A stretch of 64,000 nt of DNA from Undaria pinnatifida (taxonomy: Eukaryota; Sar; Phaeophyceae; Laminariales; Alariaceae): assembly GCA_012845835.1 (NCBI GenBank), contig JABAKD010000019.1:11410344-11474343 (forward strand). Direction: 5' to 3'. Positions 34,096-45,654 of the stretch are shown here, piece by piece; the first letter of the stretch is position 1, and every line of letters begins with the position of its first letter. A model generated the notes under the pieces. That model was not told where the DNA came from. It worked only from the letters and a program-made list of their open reading frames with translations, and searched no databases. The position numbers and the translations under genes were made by a program.

Positions 34096-35845
34096 GAGTA
34101 GAGACTAGCTCTGTACATACTTTGGTGTTCGATGCCTCAAAGAGGAGCAGTTTGGTTACTTTCCCCACTGTGTGCCGGTCGAACCCGGGTCCGTCGGATA
34201 CTGTATCCGCCAGGAAAATACCAACCAGAAGCCAAAACGTTCAGCAATATCGACCACCCGACCCCCGCGAGCGAGGAGCCCAAGATCGCCCCCACCCGCG
34301 TGCCGTGTGCGTCGAGATCTCGCGCCCCCAAATTGGTACAGCAGTCGTGGTCTCTAACTAGTGCGGTGCCTTGCCATATGAGAACAACCGTACTAGAGTG
34401 GGACCCCGAACTATATCAGGGTAGTCTACAGTAGTAATCTGTAGTAGGGGGTCGTGGCAAGCGATATTCACCGCACTTCACTGGGAACCCGCACTTAATG
34501 GGTACCGCACTAACGTGGGACCATGACGACCGTATACAGGAACCCGGTGGGCAATATTAAGAACTAGCCGAAAATGTATCCCCGGGGCGACATGGTTGCA
34601 CCACACGCAAGTAGGACAATCTACCATCGATTGCGGCACCCTCGTCGAGAGGTCGGGAATGTCCAGGCACCGTCGACCCCCTCTGCTTCCACCCTCGCTG
34701 TTGCGCGTCCCTAAGAACAGTCACCGACACGATCGTTTCCTGGCGTGGCGGCGCGTGCTGCATGACGCTCACGGCAGCTCTCCACTAGTCCACGGACTAC
34801 TTCCACATCCGAGGTCCATCCGTAGAGGCCTGAACACCGCCAAATCCTCCATGACTTGGGCCAATGCACCGTTCTTGCTATGAGTCCACCGCTACCTGCT
34901 AGGAGGCCATCTTGGCGTCAGTTATCGGCAGGCTATCGGCGGGTTGTCTTGTTACGTATCGAGTCGATACGACGAACCCGCCCGTCATTAGTCCAGAAGC
35001 ACGTATTGTGGAATAGGGAGAGAAAGGGAGTGACAAGAAACTCGACCTCCGCGGTGCGACATTCCAGTTCATCCTCTGGCGAGGGCGTAGAACACGAAAC
35101 TTCATCTCAGCTATAAAACGCGACCGCGTAGTTTAGAGACCACCAGCCGTTGCCACGAGACCCCACATCTCGTGCTTCGTCGAAATTGTCCCGCGCCCGG
35201 TCGAAAAGCGTAGATTTACGAAGGCATATGATACCAGTATAAGTCACCCACAGCCACCCTTCGGATGTGAGCTTGACACTGCAACGTGTAGGTGAGACTC
35301 AGATGTCTGTATTAAATTTCGCCCGGAAATAACCCCAATAAGGTACACGATTGACGAGAGATAACTGGGGCAAGCAGGCGGGCAGTAGCCTTGCTGCATA
35401 GCGCTCCAGTTCTACCACAACAAAAGCCCACGGATAAAGCCAGGAACGGTTCTTAATCCCTCGTAGCATTATCACAATGCAATAATGCTCCACAGCCCGC
35501 CTGTCGGTAACGGTATTTTGTCGCCACGATAACCGGAGAGACAAGCAAGCATGAAAAACAGCGACTAAGAAAATGACTCATCAAGCGTGCGAACACTTGT
35601 AGCGCACTCAAGCCGCCCGAGCCGGGAAAAACAATACTGTAGAAACGGAATACTCAAATACTTCGCCGCACCACCGCTCCCAGCACAGCAGTAAACACCG
35701 AGACCTTGAGCTGACCATAGGCCCAGCAAACAACCGATATGCCTCCCCACTCTCTTGCCTTTAACACTGCAATCGACAGAACCTTTCCCCACAAAGGGTT
35801 GGGTTTCCACATGTTCCCACCCCCACCCTTTTCCAACAACCAAAA
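34096..35845. other. no recognisable gene; 3' flank of the pseudouridine synthase gene
   Basis: Frames up to 100 codons, mutually overlapping, none recognised. Near 34380-34510 a few CCGTACTAGAGTGGGACC / CCGCACTAACGTGGGACC motifs are arranged in a loose repeat. The 3' UTR of the minus-strand gene should lie immediately below 35846. Confidence 0.35.
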
Positions 35846-36304
35846 TTACCGCGCACGCTGCTTTCCACCACGCGAGGCGTTGTCCCCGCGGGACATAGGC
35901 GCGCCAACTCCTTTCCGTATCCGCGCCCCCCTTCCCCTCCCCAAACTACCGCCAACACCTCCTCTACCTCCCATAGCACCACCGCCAACACTACTTCTCT
36001 CCCGGGTGCCTCTCGACACCCCAGCGTACAGTGTCGCATCACTATTCGCGCCGACTTGTCTCCTCTTGGCTGCCCCCGGCCCCGGGCCTGCTCTATCCCC
36101 GCCGCTTCCGCCGGCGCCGCCTCCTCTCCCCGGGGTGCTGCCGGCGGTGCCTTCCCATAGCCTCCTCGAGAACGCCTCCGGGATCTCTAGTCTGGCAACT
36201 CCTCCCGCCCTGACTTTCCCGAGGCTGAACGGACCGTATCGGGTTCTGGCGAGCCGGTTTACGTTTAGGCACAGATGTTTGCAGATTTTCCGGATCTGAC
36301 GGTT
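35846..36304 (-). CDS. pseudouridine synthase exon 6
   Basis: Starts [20 protein letters not shown] after CCTATCAG and continues [20 protein letters not shown], then a low-complexity Gly/Arg tail to TAA at 35846-35848. The NR-x-x-R-K-x-C motif is split from EGK of exon 5 exactly at the splice. Confidence 0.85.
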   Translation of the reverse strand, partial: NRQIRKICKHLCLNVNRLARTRYGPFSLGKVRAGGVARLEIPEAFSRRLWEGTAGSTPGRGGGAGGSGGDRAGPGPGAAKRRQVGANSDATLYAGVSRGTRERSSVGGGAMGGRGGVGGSLGRGRGARIRKGVGAPMSRGDNASRGGKQRAR

Positions 36305-39300
36305 CTGATAGGTTTAAAATGAGGCGCCAGTTCCAGGGGGGGCGGGGGCATAAAGCAAAGGCGTTGGCGTACCATACCATGCCTGGATGGTCTTAACCAC
36401 GAAGTCGGAGTACGTCTGAGCAGGGGCAAGAGAAACGCTGCGACCGCTGTACATCGCGTTGTTGTTGGCGAGCGTTAAAAATATAAAGGGTGGTTGCAAA
36501 AAGGAGCTGCTACAGAAGGAGCTGCTACGTAGTCGTGGGCTGCGTGTACGATACTAAAAGTCAGAGCTTCACGTACTTGCCATGCGGTTGGCATCGTATG
36601 TAGCGCCATTGATGTCTCTCACCATCGCTGTTCTGACTTCCCCTGGCTTCCTACAAAAACTGACCGATACGGTTACTGGTTATGCAGTAATTAAAAAACT
36701 ATTCAAAACTACGTCAGCTATGAGTTTGACAAATTGAGGGTCGACAGCCATCTTGGCAAGCTGCGGGATACACCAGCCGCTCGTTTTTAGGCAATAAGTT
36801 GCCATGATTCGTCATTGTAAATGGCAATATCAAATGTGTACAGCAGTAGTAAAACCACATCGATAGTAGTGATGGTACCAACACTACATGTATCACCTCA
36901 AGTAGCGAACAACAACCCCGCAATGAAATGTGCGCCTAGCATAGGATCTCAGTACTGAAAGAAGCGAGGTTACACAGTGTTTGCACCTTCCATGTTACAC
37001 CACAATCAACATCCTGTGCACGAGTCTTCAAAATATTCCAGGCATTTCATCGACATTACAGCGGATCCCACCTTTCCCTCGGTGCACTCAATCGTAAGCC
37101 AGGCGTTGCGGCCCTCCCTTCCCTTGCCCCCGCCCCCCTCGACCCTAACGAACATCCCCTTGTATCGAACCCCGTCGATCGTGCACCCCGAGCGCATGGC
37201 CCTCAGCTTTTCCTCCGTTATCTGCGGGGATGAGAAAATACGGCAACAAGGAAGAGGAACTGATTACCCCTAGAACACTCCAAGAAAAACCCACCTACTC
37301 AGTTTGCGCATGGCCGTAGTCGGATGACCATAGACCCTCGCATCCCTACCATGCCGGGACGGAACACGTCGGGTTTTCACCAACCAGGCAGACATTGCTT
37401 GCACCAAGCGTGAAGCGCCGTGAGGTGTTCGGCGAGTTGTATGAAGGGTTAACTGCATCCTTCCAAGAACCGCTCGTACGACGGACTTCGGCACCTTGTG
37501 CCTACCTTCTTGCTTATGGGTGACAGCGCCAATGAGAGACTTTGTTTTCTGGTGTTGCCACTCCAGAGACAGCAATGGGTATTGATATGTAACTGCCTCG
37601 TGGGTGCTTTACCAAATTCACACTACGTGATGCGATCATTCCCCTTGTGCGGAGTTAGGGTTCTCCACCCCGCACAAAATGATCTAACTCGATAACCATC
37701 ATGGTGACCGCAAAAAAAAAAAACACACACACACACGGTACCCTGGTCGTCTAGCACACGCAGTGATTGGCATGTTTTACAGCGTCGTTGCCAACCAACG
37801 CCAACCCCATTATACATACAGTGTTTTACAGCATCGGTGCCAACCGAGGCCAACTATTATATTTCTGTTTTAAGCGGAGGGGGGTTACGGGTGTGAAGTG
37901 TTGTCGAGCTTTAACTTCAAGCATAACAGAACTGCAAGATCGAACATGTCCAATGCCCAACCCCCTGTGAAAACAGAGAGGGAGAGAGAGGGAGAGAGAG
38001 GTAGAGGCGGAGAGGGAGAGAGGGAGAGAGAGGGAGAGACGTAGAGAGGGGCAGAGAGAGAAACAGAGAGGCACATAGACAGGCAAGACAGACGGAAAGA
38101 CAGACATGAACAGTACTCACATTACCGTATACGCGGACGGAGTAGGTCCTTACGATGTTGCTGCTCGGCAACTCCATCCTGCGGGCGAGGTCGCCGTCAT
38201 TGGTAAGCAGCAACAGCCCCTCCGTGTTGAAGTCCAAGCGGCCCTGAGAGCGCACCCGCGTGAGAACATTCGCCATCGGAAGTTCGGAGGGGCGTGTTTT
38301 AGCATTATTGAAACGGGCCGGTTCGGTATTCGGTAGGGGCGTCTATGAAAGGGCCGAGTTTGAGAGTGGCGTGATTGGTGCGGGTGGATTTGGTAAGGGC
38401 AAAATCGGTACGTATGTGTTCGGTAGGGCCGTAGTTGGAAAAGGCGTGTTTGGGTACAGTGGAATACTTGGTAAGAGCGGAGTTGGTACAGGCGTGTTTG
38501 GTGGAGGGATCTTTGGTGGAGGGATGTTTGGTAGGGGGTATTTGGTATGGGGATGTGTGAAAGCGCAGGTTTTTGTAGTGGTGCGTTTGGTACGGGCATG
38601 TATGCTAGGGGCGTGTGTTGCAGTAGCAAGTTTGATAGGGGTGGGTTTTATACGGGCAATTTAAGTTAGGGGCGTGTTTGGTAGCGGGGTGTTTGGTACG
38701 TGGCGTGTTTGGTAGGGGGATGTTTTGTAGGGGGGTGTTTGCCCCCGGTTACTTCATGGGTCGCATAAACACCGAACGGCCGAGCAAAATGGGCACATAC
38801 ACAGGAGTGCACAAAAGAACAAATAGGTGACACCGAACATATATTGTCGAGGCCCAGGGACGGGTGGGCGGTGTACTCATCTCATGCATAGCCGTAGTCT
38901 TAAGACGATTGACTCTCGCATCCTTACGCGGTCGGGACGGAGCACGTCGGGCTTTCACCGACCAAGCAGACATCGCGCGCACCAAGCGTGAGGCACCGTG
39001 AGAAATTCGGCAAGTCGCATTAAGGGTGGGCTACATCGTACCAAGAACCACTTGTAAGGCGGACTTCCTCACCTTGTCCGTACTTTCTTGCATATCGGAT
39101 GACAAATTCGAACGAACTTAGGCCCAGACAGGGCGGGGGTATACTAAATTCAAACAAAAAGCAATCACGGAAAACCGGCACGCCATTTTTTCCAACCGTA
39201 CAGAAATCCCAACAGTCTGGTTTGTTTTTCATTCCACCTCTCTACTTCGTAGGGGTGCGGTATCGTTTTCTCTCTTGGTCATGTTCCCCTTACGTACGAG

Positions 39301-42230
39301 GTACGGAGTTCAGTAGTACGACGCTTCTACTTGTTTCGGTCCACACACCACGGGCATGAGCGTGTCCGGTAGCTTGAGCTTGGCGAGCCTGTCGAAAATC
39401 GTTTGCCTCCCCTGAGGGTCCTGCCGCGTCACCAGCTCGCCCCTCGTCTTGTGCACCAGCCAGAGCTTAGGCGTGTGCTCTTCTTGCCTCCCCAAAGACT
39501 GCCCCTGCTCCGAAAAGGGTGCGCGGCGAATCCGAAAAATACGCGTCGTGATGGAATGCACGGCGCAAGGTAAATTGCTGCGGGCGGGAAAAGATCGACA
39601 CAAACGATATATCATCCACAAGCAAGTATGCGCGCGATCGTACGCCCCGCCCCGTGCGATCTTCGCTGCGCACTGAGTATCCTGCTGGTGCTGCTGGCTG
39701 GCTGCTGTTCCTGCTGGTTATGCTGCTGCTGCTGACAGTAGTATTGAGGGGAGTGGAATTATGTTGGGACATGCGGTTCTCTGGGTAAACCGAGAACGGG
39801 TACGAGAGACGAGAAAAACTGGCAAAGACAGCGGAACATGCTGCAGAAGCTGATAGTATGGCAGACGTGTCAGTAAGCAAGTCCCGTTTCATAACTCAAA
39901 CAACATGGTACTAGGCCACGCAGTTGCTCCTGCGGATGATCCTTCTGCTGCCACTGCTACTGCCAATCTTGCTGCTGCTACTGTTGCTGCTGCCGCTGAA
40001 AAGGGTTGTTCCGGGTCTCGTCGTTATTTTCTGGCCAAAAGAACTCCAGGCCTGACCCGAACTACGACAGACGCCAACGGGACTCAACAGCAAAGGTAGA
40101 TTCCAAAATACTTGACGTCACCAAACAGCAGTGAGCGGTATAATATCACACCACGCGCCGTGTACAGTACTTTCAGGTGCCGTACTGTTTCAACGCGTGT
40201 TCACTCCCATGAGTCCTGCCTTACACTCCCTACCCCGCCCGCGCCAAGACGAAAAGCGAACAAAAAAAAACGAAGCGCGAAATGTGTGAAATCCGTCACC
40301 CGTTCGGATCCAAAAGCACCGACTCACGTTGACCTTGACTACGTCGCCCGCGACGACATTGAGTGCCGGAGTGCGAACTTTCACCCCGTTGACGGTAACA
40401 ACTCCCTCCTCGATCAGTCTGATGATCGTCGCCGTTTAACATCGGCCGGAATGCGTGTGATTGTGCCGCCATGGCGTTCATTAGTCGAGGGCGTTGTACA
40501 TAATTCGTACACGGTTTTCGACGACAGCAGCGGTGATGGTTTTTCCACAGACGGCCCGACGTGGGCAATTGCGGAGCGAAGAAGATGGGAGGGGGGGGAG
40601 GAGACGGGAGGGGAGGGGCGGGGGGGAGAGGAGGGGAGGGGAACGGCACAACTGTAAGAAGTCTGAAATACAAACGTGTATGTGCTAAGGTTAATGGATG
40701 TGATGCCGTGCATCGTGGGTGGCCAAAAGGGCCTGGAGGTTATTTGGGGTTGCCAAAACGGCGTAGCGGTTCGTTAGGGTTGTCGTCTAACCGCAATGAG
40801 AGGGGGGGGTCAGTGCTGCTGCTGACCATGTTGTGTTCGGTGTATGGAGGCACTGGACTTTGCCGCCACTCTCACACATACAGTAGGTCGCGCATGCATC
40901 TCCACCCCCCACCTCACAACGAGGAGTGTCGACCAACGTGCAAGAACAACATCATATAACTGAACTACGGCGAGTCAGGGACAACAAAAGATGAAACGCG
41001 GCGGCTAGATCCAGGACAACTCGGTGTCGCTTCTCGCGCCGCGTGCTACTCGTACCGGTGTGACCCACATATCCCGTAAGCCCGTTTGGATCTACAAACA
41101 ATATTCCGCACAAATTCTCACCATTTTGTTCCCCGAAACATAAGTGATTCTGAAAGGGTGAAGGCTTCGATGGTGCGCGACAAGGCATCGACGACGTGCG
41201 CACAGAGTGGAAGACAACCCGCAAGCAAAAGAAAGATTTGGCTCTAAAAGAAGCATTGCCTCACACCAGGCATCACGATCATACCATGCCACATGCATGC
41301 GGATATATTTGGAAGCAAAATCAATCGCGCCGCACGAACACACGCCAACCACCCTAACCGCAAAATAATACACCGGGTCCACCTGATACAAGACCGGGAA
41401 CAATATAAATTCTAGCACCGTTCTCACCGCTCGGCCTCACGCCTCGAGGCTATGCCCGACCTCGCTATGCGGCGAGACAGGCGCATTTCCGACGGATCCT
41501 TCGCGGATGTGCCCCCCTCGCCGACCGCCGCCGCCCCCGATTCTCCTTCCTCCACGGGCTCGACACCTTCGAAGTCCGACCCAGCCACGACAGCGTCCGC
41601 GTCTCCCCCCCCTTCCTCCCTCGATCCTACGTCAGATCCCTCCCACCTCCCCCCCTCCTCCTCCTTCTCCTCTTGTCCGCCATATTCCCCGCGCGGGTAC
41701 ACGCGGTCCAACCGGTCAGCATACAAGGAAACTATTTCACCGCCGTTTCCTAATCCTGCCGTTGCTAATCCCTTCGCTCGTATTTCCGCCACATCAATAT
41801 CGGCCCCGCCTGCCACAGACGGTGCTCCGCTGCCTGGCGCACAGGCGGCCCAGGAGCGACATAGCAGCAGCTGCGGCGGCAGCGGCGGCGGCAGCCGCTG
41901 CAGGGAGGGTGCAGCGGTCCTAGAGAACAGAAGGAGGCGTTCATGCGACGCATGGCTGGTCAGGAGGGCCCCTCTTCCGGGTATTCCTGACTGAAAAGCT
42001 CCGGTTGAGAAAAATAACGGTGATGCTAATTGTGATGATGATGCCGCGGAGCTAGCGAAGGTGGCGCTTCTTCTGGGTGTTCCTAGTCTCAAAACTCCAG
42101 TTGAGAACGACAAAGCTGGTGCTGATGATGATGGTGGTGGTGGTGGCAACGGTGATGACGATGCCGAGGCTGCTGCTGTGGCGGCCCCTGGACGGCAAGA
42201 GCGCCGGGCTTGACGCGCGATTGACAACAT
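35846..42230 (-). CDS. RsuA/RluB-type rRNA pseudouridine synthase, nuclear-encoded, probably organellar
   Basis: Six exons (41428-42230, 40328-40418, 39349-39504, 38121-38243, 37072-37221, 35846-36304) join with exact phases into 593 residues. The enzyme family converts a specific rRNA uridine to pseudouridine. An S4 RNA-binding domain spans about residues 249-300 ([20 protein letters not shown], then [17 protein letters not shown]). The catalytic domain follows: [35 protein letters not shown] with Asp354 as the expected nucleophile, [31 protein letters not shown] and [17 protein letters not shown]. Residues 1-248 are Ser/Pro/Ala-rich with an Arg-containing, acid-poor start ([15 protein letters not shown]), as expected of a plastid or mitochondrial presequence. 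The C-terminus after about 480 is Gly/Arg-rich. An in-frame GTG lies 13 codons upstream, but ATG at 42230 is the first ATG in frame. Which organelle is not decidable from sequence. Confidence 0.88.
37072..37221 (-). CDS. pseudouridine synthase exon 5
   Basis: Codes [20 protein letters not shown] and [12 protein letters not shown], separated by a Gly/Lys-rich loop, before a GTGGGA donor. Phase 0 at both ends; acceptor CCCCGCAG. Confidence 0.88.
37285..37830 (-). mobile_element. intronic repeat with conserved short frame, copy 1
   Basis: The minus strand codes [20 protein letters not shown] and [20 protein letters not shown] (about 37310-37470). The same sequence in inverted orientation is at 53150-53735, and part of it is at 38870-39110. 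DNA identity also covers the non-coding side (CCGCACAA-ATGATCTAACTC and TTGCCAACCAACGCCAACCC). It lies in intron 4 of the pseudouridine synthase gene. Family unknown; the conserved frame suggests a decayed transposon gene. Confidence 0.55.
37975..38100. repeat. GA-rich microsatellite
   Basis: GAGAGGGAGAGAGAG-type simple sequence followed by GACA-rich sequence, inside intron 4 of the pseudouridine synthase gene. Confidence 0.85.
38121..38243 (-). CDS. pseudouridine synthase exon 4 (catalytic motif)
   Basis: Begins [20 protein letters not shown] with the catalytic Asp as the fourth residue of the exon and ends [10 protein letters not shown] before GTGAGT. Both ends are phase 0. Confidence 0.9.
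38330..38755. repeat. GGCGTGTTTGGTA minisatellite
   Basis: Irregular units of about 15 bp around GTTTGGTAGGGGGAT or GGGCGTGTTTGGTA, in intron 3 of the pseudouridine synthase gene. Units are close to a multiple of three, which leaves a long Gly-rich plus-strand frame (to 38664). I regard that frame as a by-product. Confidence 0.75.
38870..39110 (-). mobile_element. intronic repeat with conserved short frame, copy 2 (partial)
   Basis: The minus strand codes [20 protein letters not shown], aligning with copies at 37285 and 53150, and shares TCGGGACGGA-CACGTCGGG and CACCAAGCGTGA. Located in intron 3 of the pseudouridine synthase gene, so two copies sit in adjacent introns in the same orientation. 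Confidence 0.55.
39349..39504 (-). CDS. pseudouridine synthase exon 3
   Basis: Codes [19 protein letters not shown] to [10 protein letters not shown]. The acceptor is GAGCAG; a second CAG six bases on would shorten it by two codons. The donor is [24 protein letters not shown] is the family's conserved strand-loop before the catalytic motif. Confidence 0.85.
39672..40000. repeat. CTG-rich patches
   Basis: Two clusters of CTG/GCTG trinucleotides (39680-39740 and 39945-40000) in intron 2 of the pseudouridine synthase gene. Confidence 0.65.
40328..40418 (-). CDS. pseudouridine synthase exon 2
   Basis: Completes the S4 fold ([30 protein letters not shown]). It follows an ATCATCAG acceptor and ends at AAC before GTGAGT, phase 0. 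Confidence 0.88.
41428..42230 (-). CDS. pseudouridine synthase exon 1
   Basis: Carries the presequence, an acidic/Gly-rich linker and the start of the S4 domain, ending GAG CG before a GTGAGA donor (phase 2). Within it, two segments with FSTG-x5[11 protein letters not shown] and FSTG-x5[11 protein letters not shown] mark a tandem duplication of roughly 90 bp, visible also as DNA near 41968-42060 and 42068-42150. Confidence 0.85.
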
Positions 42231-42921
42231 CTGCACCGCGTCGTAGGGTGGTGTGGAGAGAGGAGACACAAGCTACTTAGTCTTCAGTGTTTACACTTAG
42301 CTGTCAAAATGTTGAAACATAAAACACGATTACAGCATCAGACACATACGTTCTTGCATTATGAGTATCCTTAGTTCTTGCGGCATTACGTTATGCCTCG
42401 TTTCAGCATTCCTTTTGGTTGTGTTTTGCTTGTTCAGTTACTACTTCATTTTACAGGTTGCTGTTGGTTGCGTTTTTCGTACCCGGTAAGTTGGCAGTTC
42501 ATTTGAATTTCGTGAAAAAAATGCGATAACTTGCGCTGTTTTTTTCTGTCTCACGGTCTGTTACCGCACTGTGTACCAGATTCCTATCTAGGATGGAGAA
42601 TCAAGAAGTACACTAGGTGTGCTCATGTCGCTGGGTAGAAACTACGAATTTCACGTGGAGACCAACTCACAGAGTATCTCGATTGGGCGGATTCACGAAA
42701 GTATCATCAAGAAAAAGCGCACGACATGGGCACCGACCGTCTCCAAAACAAAAAATTCGCTGCCAGCTTTTTATTGGCCCGATGGGCCGCTCAGTCCGTG
42801 CCTCCGGGCCGAATTATCCTTGTGCATGATCATATTATACCAGGCTTGAAGGTACGCAACCCGCGTATGACATACAACGGATATAATAGAAAGCATGCGG
42901 CCTATGTAGTAACAAAAGATA

Positions 42922-43663
42922 CAGTCGTCCCCGCTTGAAAGACACTCTTCTTAAGGAAACTCCCCGCTATAAAGACACATTTTTTTCCCAGAACATGGTG
43001 CCCCGCAGATGTACAATAATAATGGGGGGGTACCTTTTCCACTTTGCGGCCCCCCCCCAATTTTTTTTGCTGGGGCAGCACACTGCTGTATAATATCCAC
43101 AGCGGTCTGCTGCAGCCCGCACTACCGCGTGTGGGTATGGAGAGATTAACCCTAACCCTAACCTAGGTAACTTGCGTGTATCGTATCAGAGCTAGTTCCA
43201 ACGAACTGATGTGTCTCAGGTGTGTTCGTGATTTGTCGGGCATGATGTTCACCGTGAGGATAACGCCTTGACAATAAGAAAAGCCTGCAACAACACCAGC
43301 GCACTGCCGTACACATTACAGCAAGAGCCTGCATCAACAACAGCGCACTGCCGTACACATTACAATAGGTCGTGCTGCACTCCTTCCCGCGTTTCGGTGG
43401 TGGAGGGAAATTCAAAATGTGTAAAGTATTGGAGTGTACTACAGCAGTAGCGTTGCGGCCTTTCAAATCACGTGTCGTAGTTTTTAAGCAACACAGTTTC
43501 GTGGTCGCATTCCTGCTTCAAATGCGCGTATTTTGACATATGTTACACCTCCATTGGCCCCGGGGACGGTGAGTTAGTGGCCCCGGAATCCTAAAGACAC
43601 TTCCCCGCGTTAAAGACACTCCCAAAAAAAAAACGCGGTGTGTCTTTAAAGCGGGGTCGACTG
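42922..43663. mobile_element. 742-bp MITE with TIRs and TA target duplication
   Basis: The left end CAGTCGTCCCCGCTTGAAAG (then ACAC) and the right end, read on the minus strand, CAGTCGACCCCGCTTTAAAG (then ACAC) form a 24-bp inverted repeat with two mismatches, flanked by TA on both sides. This is typical of Tc1/mariner/pogo-class non-autonomous elements. No transposase is encoded. Inside are a second, subterminal GACAC/TTAAAG repeat near both ends, a telomere-like tract (43147-43165) and a 47-bp tandem duplication (43275-43370). Confidence 0.85.
43147..43165. repeat. telomere-like CCCTAA tract
   Basis: TAACCCTAACCCTAACCTA lies inside the MITE. Similar short tracts are at 49408-49425, 51217-51235 and 58983-58997. 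Confidence 0.7.
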
Positions 43664-45254
43664 TAAGACGAACTGAGTTGGGTCCCCAGATGGCATCTTC
43701 GTTGACCTGCGTAGCCCGGAGTTTGATTTGCGCCATATGACAGAACACTCAACACATTAAAAGCCCAGTGCCTCCTGCTGTGTATCAAAAGAGGCGTTGC
43801 TGAGCGACATGAGCGGCGTGCCATGCGACCACCCCGCCCCTCCCCCGCACTGACTCTATAGGGGTCGGCATATAAAAACGGTGCAGTATAACCGTCGTAC
43901 GATATATAACGAATTTATATTTGTCGCGTGTACTTGGCACGAATCGTGGGATGAAGGGATGACCCTCGCTGTAATTTCCAAAAGACAATCGCAACGACGG
44001 CTGGAACGAAGCGAAGCGAGAGGGTCCGACGTAGTGGGGGGAAGACGATCGACATTGGGCCATCGGGATCATACCAGCAAAATCAAGCATAATAACACCA
44101 CGCCCAGAATAAAATACAGCAGTGGGAAAATCCCCTTGCGGAAGATCCGAGCAATTCATTCCTCGAATAGATCAGGATCTACAGTAGATAATCTACATCG
44201 CATCGCGTATCTGCCGCCATGAAATGCTGTGCTGAGTCTGCATCAATACGGTACAAACGCAACCCACCAAACACGTGCTAGATTGCACAGATCGTACGGC
44301 TCCCACCGGGTAACATGAGCTAGACCGTACAGACCTCCCCCGGAATTCCTAGATCATCAAGCAGGGATCGGTGACCAGTCCCAGGAGTGGAACAATCCAA
44401 GACCAAAAGGTTATGGTGCTCGGCATAAGTGTATGTGTGCGTTCTTCGCATTGAACTCAAATTTCCACAGTAGTACTACACTACCAATCCTCTCACAAGA
44501 AACAGGCCCAGAAAAAACCAAGCCTGACTTTTCCGGGGACACACAACAGGAAATTCCGGAGCGGTAATACTAAAGTTAGTGGGGAACACACCGTTTTCCC
44601 AGCAAAGAAATCTAGCCCAGGACCTATATCCCGGTTTCATATCTTGAGAGCCGGCGCTGTACTACAAGCTATAAATCAGCAACGCATTGCATTTGTCGGA
44701 GAAACCCATCGTTCACCCTTCACCAATAAGCACGGGCGCTCTCGGCCAATCGAGAATGTTTGCGGTCGCCCACCCACTCGTGTCTCGAGCGCAAGAATAT
44801 ATGATGGCAAGACTCTGCAGCTCCAAACAAACACACCGCCCGCACACCACCAAAAGCAAAAGCACAGGAGCATAGCATGCAAGGACACCTCGTCCGCAGC
44901 CGGTGACAGGCCGATTTTCGGGTATAATTCGCATAGCAAAGTAAACTGAGGGATTAGTTTCGTATCGCCCGCAAAAAAATCCAAGCATCACACACAAGCT
45001 TGCAAAATCTGAGTTGTGACAAAGTCCTCAATCTCACAGCTGCAGCTTATTCTTACGTTAATAGAAATCAAATCCCCCCCCGCCCCCTCCTTCCCGACGA
45101 CAGAGCCATCACCCGTGCGTATAAAACCGAAAACGGGATAAACGGTGTAAAAATCCGTCCAATCACCGGACAGCGTCCCGCAGCAAACTCAATCGTTCCA
45201 AGCATAAATTACAAGGTTATACCCGGGGTAGCATAAAATTTTATCTACACATTA
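43664..45254. other. no recognisable gene
   Basis: Frames up to 124 codons overlap on both strands without recognised domains. At 44988-45065 the sequence CACACAAGCTTGCAAAATCT ... CTCACAGCTG resembles a decayed MSFDEIF module with the ATG lost. Confidence 0.4.
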
Positions 45255-45470
45255 CACAGTGGGTATCACTCCATAGTGCCTGTTGAATAATGCCTACGGC
45301 CGGTATAGTGCCTAAAAAAGCGCTTGGCGCGGCTGAAACCCTGTGCGCTAGTGCCAGTATCGGTACTATGCCCACTAGTATACAGTCGGTGCTGGTGTCC
45401 CGTATACTGCCGGCCTTATTGGCTAGCATGTATCGGCGGTATAAGGACACAGACCATCACTACTGTGCTG
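45255..45470. mobile_element. TAGTGCCGG-family MITE, copy a
   Basis: The left arm CACAGTGGGTATCACTCCAT and the right arm, reversed, CAGCACAGTAGTGATGGTCT pair imperfectly. Internal landmarks of the family are GCCGGTATAGTGCC, GCGCTTGGC and GTCCCGTATACTGCCGG. Confidence 0.65.
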
Positions 45471-45654
45471 CTGCACGTTTGGAGGTCTACAGCTGTACTC
45501 TCGGGAGCAAGGTCTTCCGGGAGGAACAATCGTTGGCTCTATTAGCCGCACCTTCCCCAAGCCACCGCACCGTCAAACGCACGTAATCACAAGAAAGACA
45601 AAAAAATATCACCATACCATGGGCGGGAGACTAAGGACAGTTTGGAACTCGATT

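Noticed and set aside
35739-36299. 186-codon plus-strand frame, Pro-rich
   Set aside because: Antisense to exon 6 of the pseudouridine synthase, which has clear homology on the other strand.
40414-40713. Pro/Ser-rich minus-strand frame
   Set aside because: Covers a GGAGGG-type simple repeat in intron 1 of the pseudouridine synthase and reads exon 2 in the wrong phase.
41452-41994. 180-codon plus-strand frame, Ser/Pro-rich
   Set aside because: Antisense to exon 1 of the pseudouridine synthase; composition mirrors the GC-rich exon.
42228-42269. Upstream GTG as start of the pseudouridine synthase
   Set aside because: Eukaryotic genes rarely use GTG; the ATG at 42230 is in frame and starts an Arg/Ser/Ala-rich presequence.
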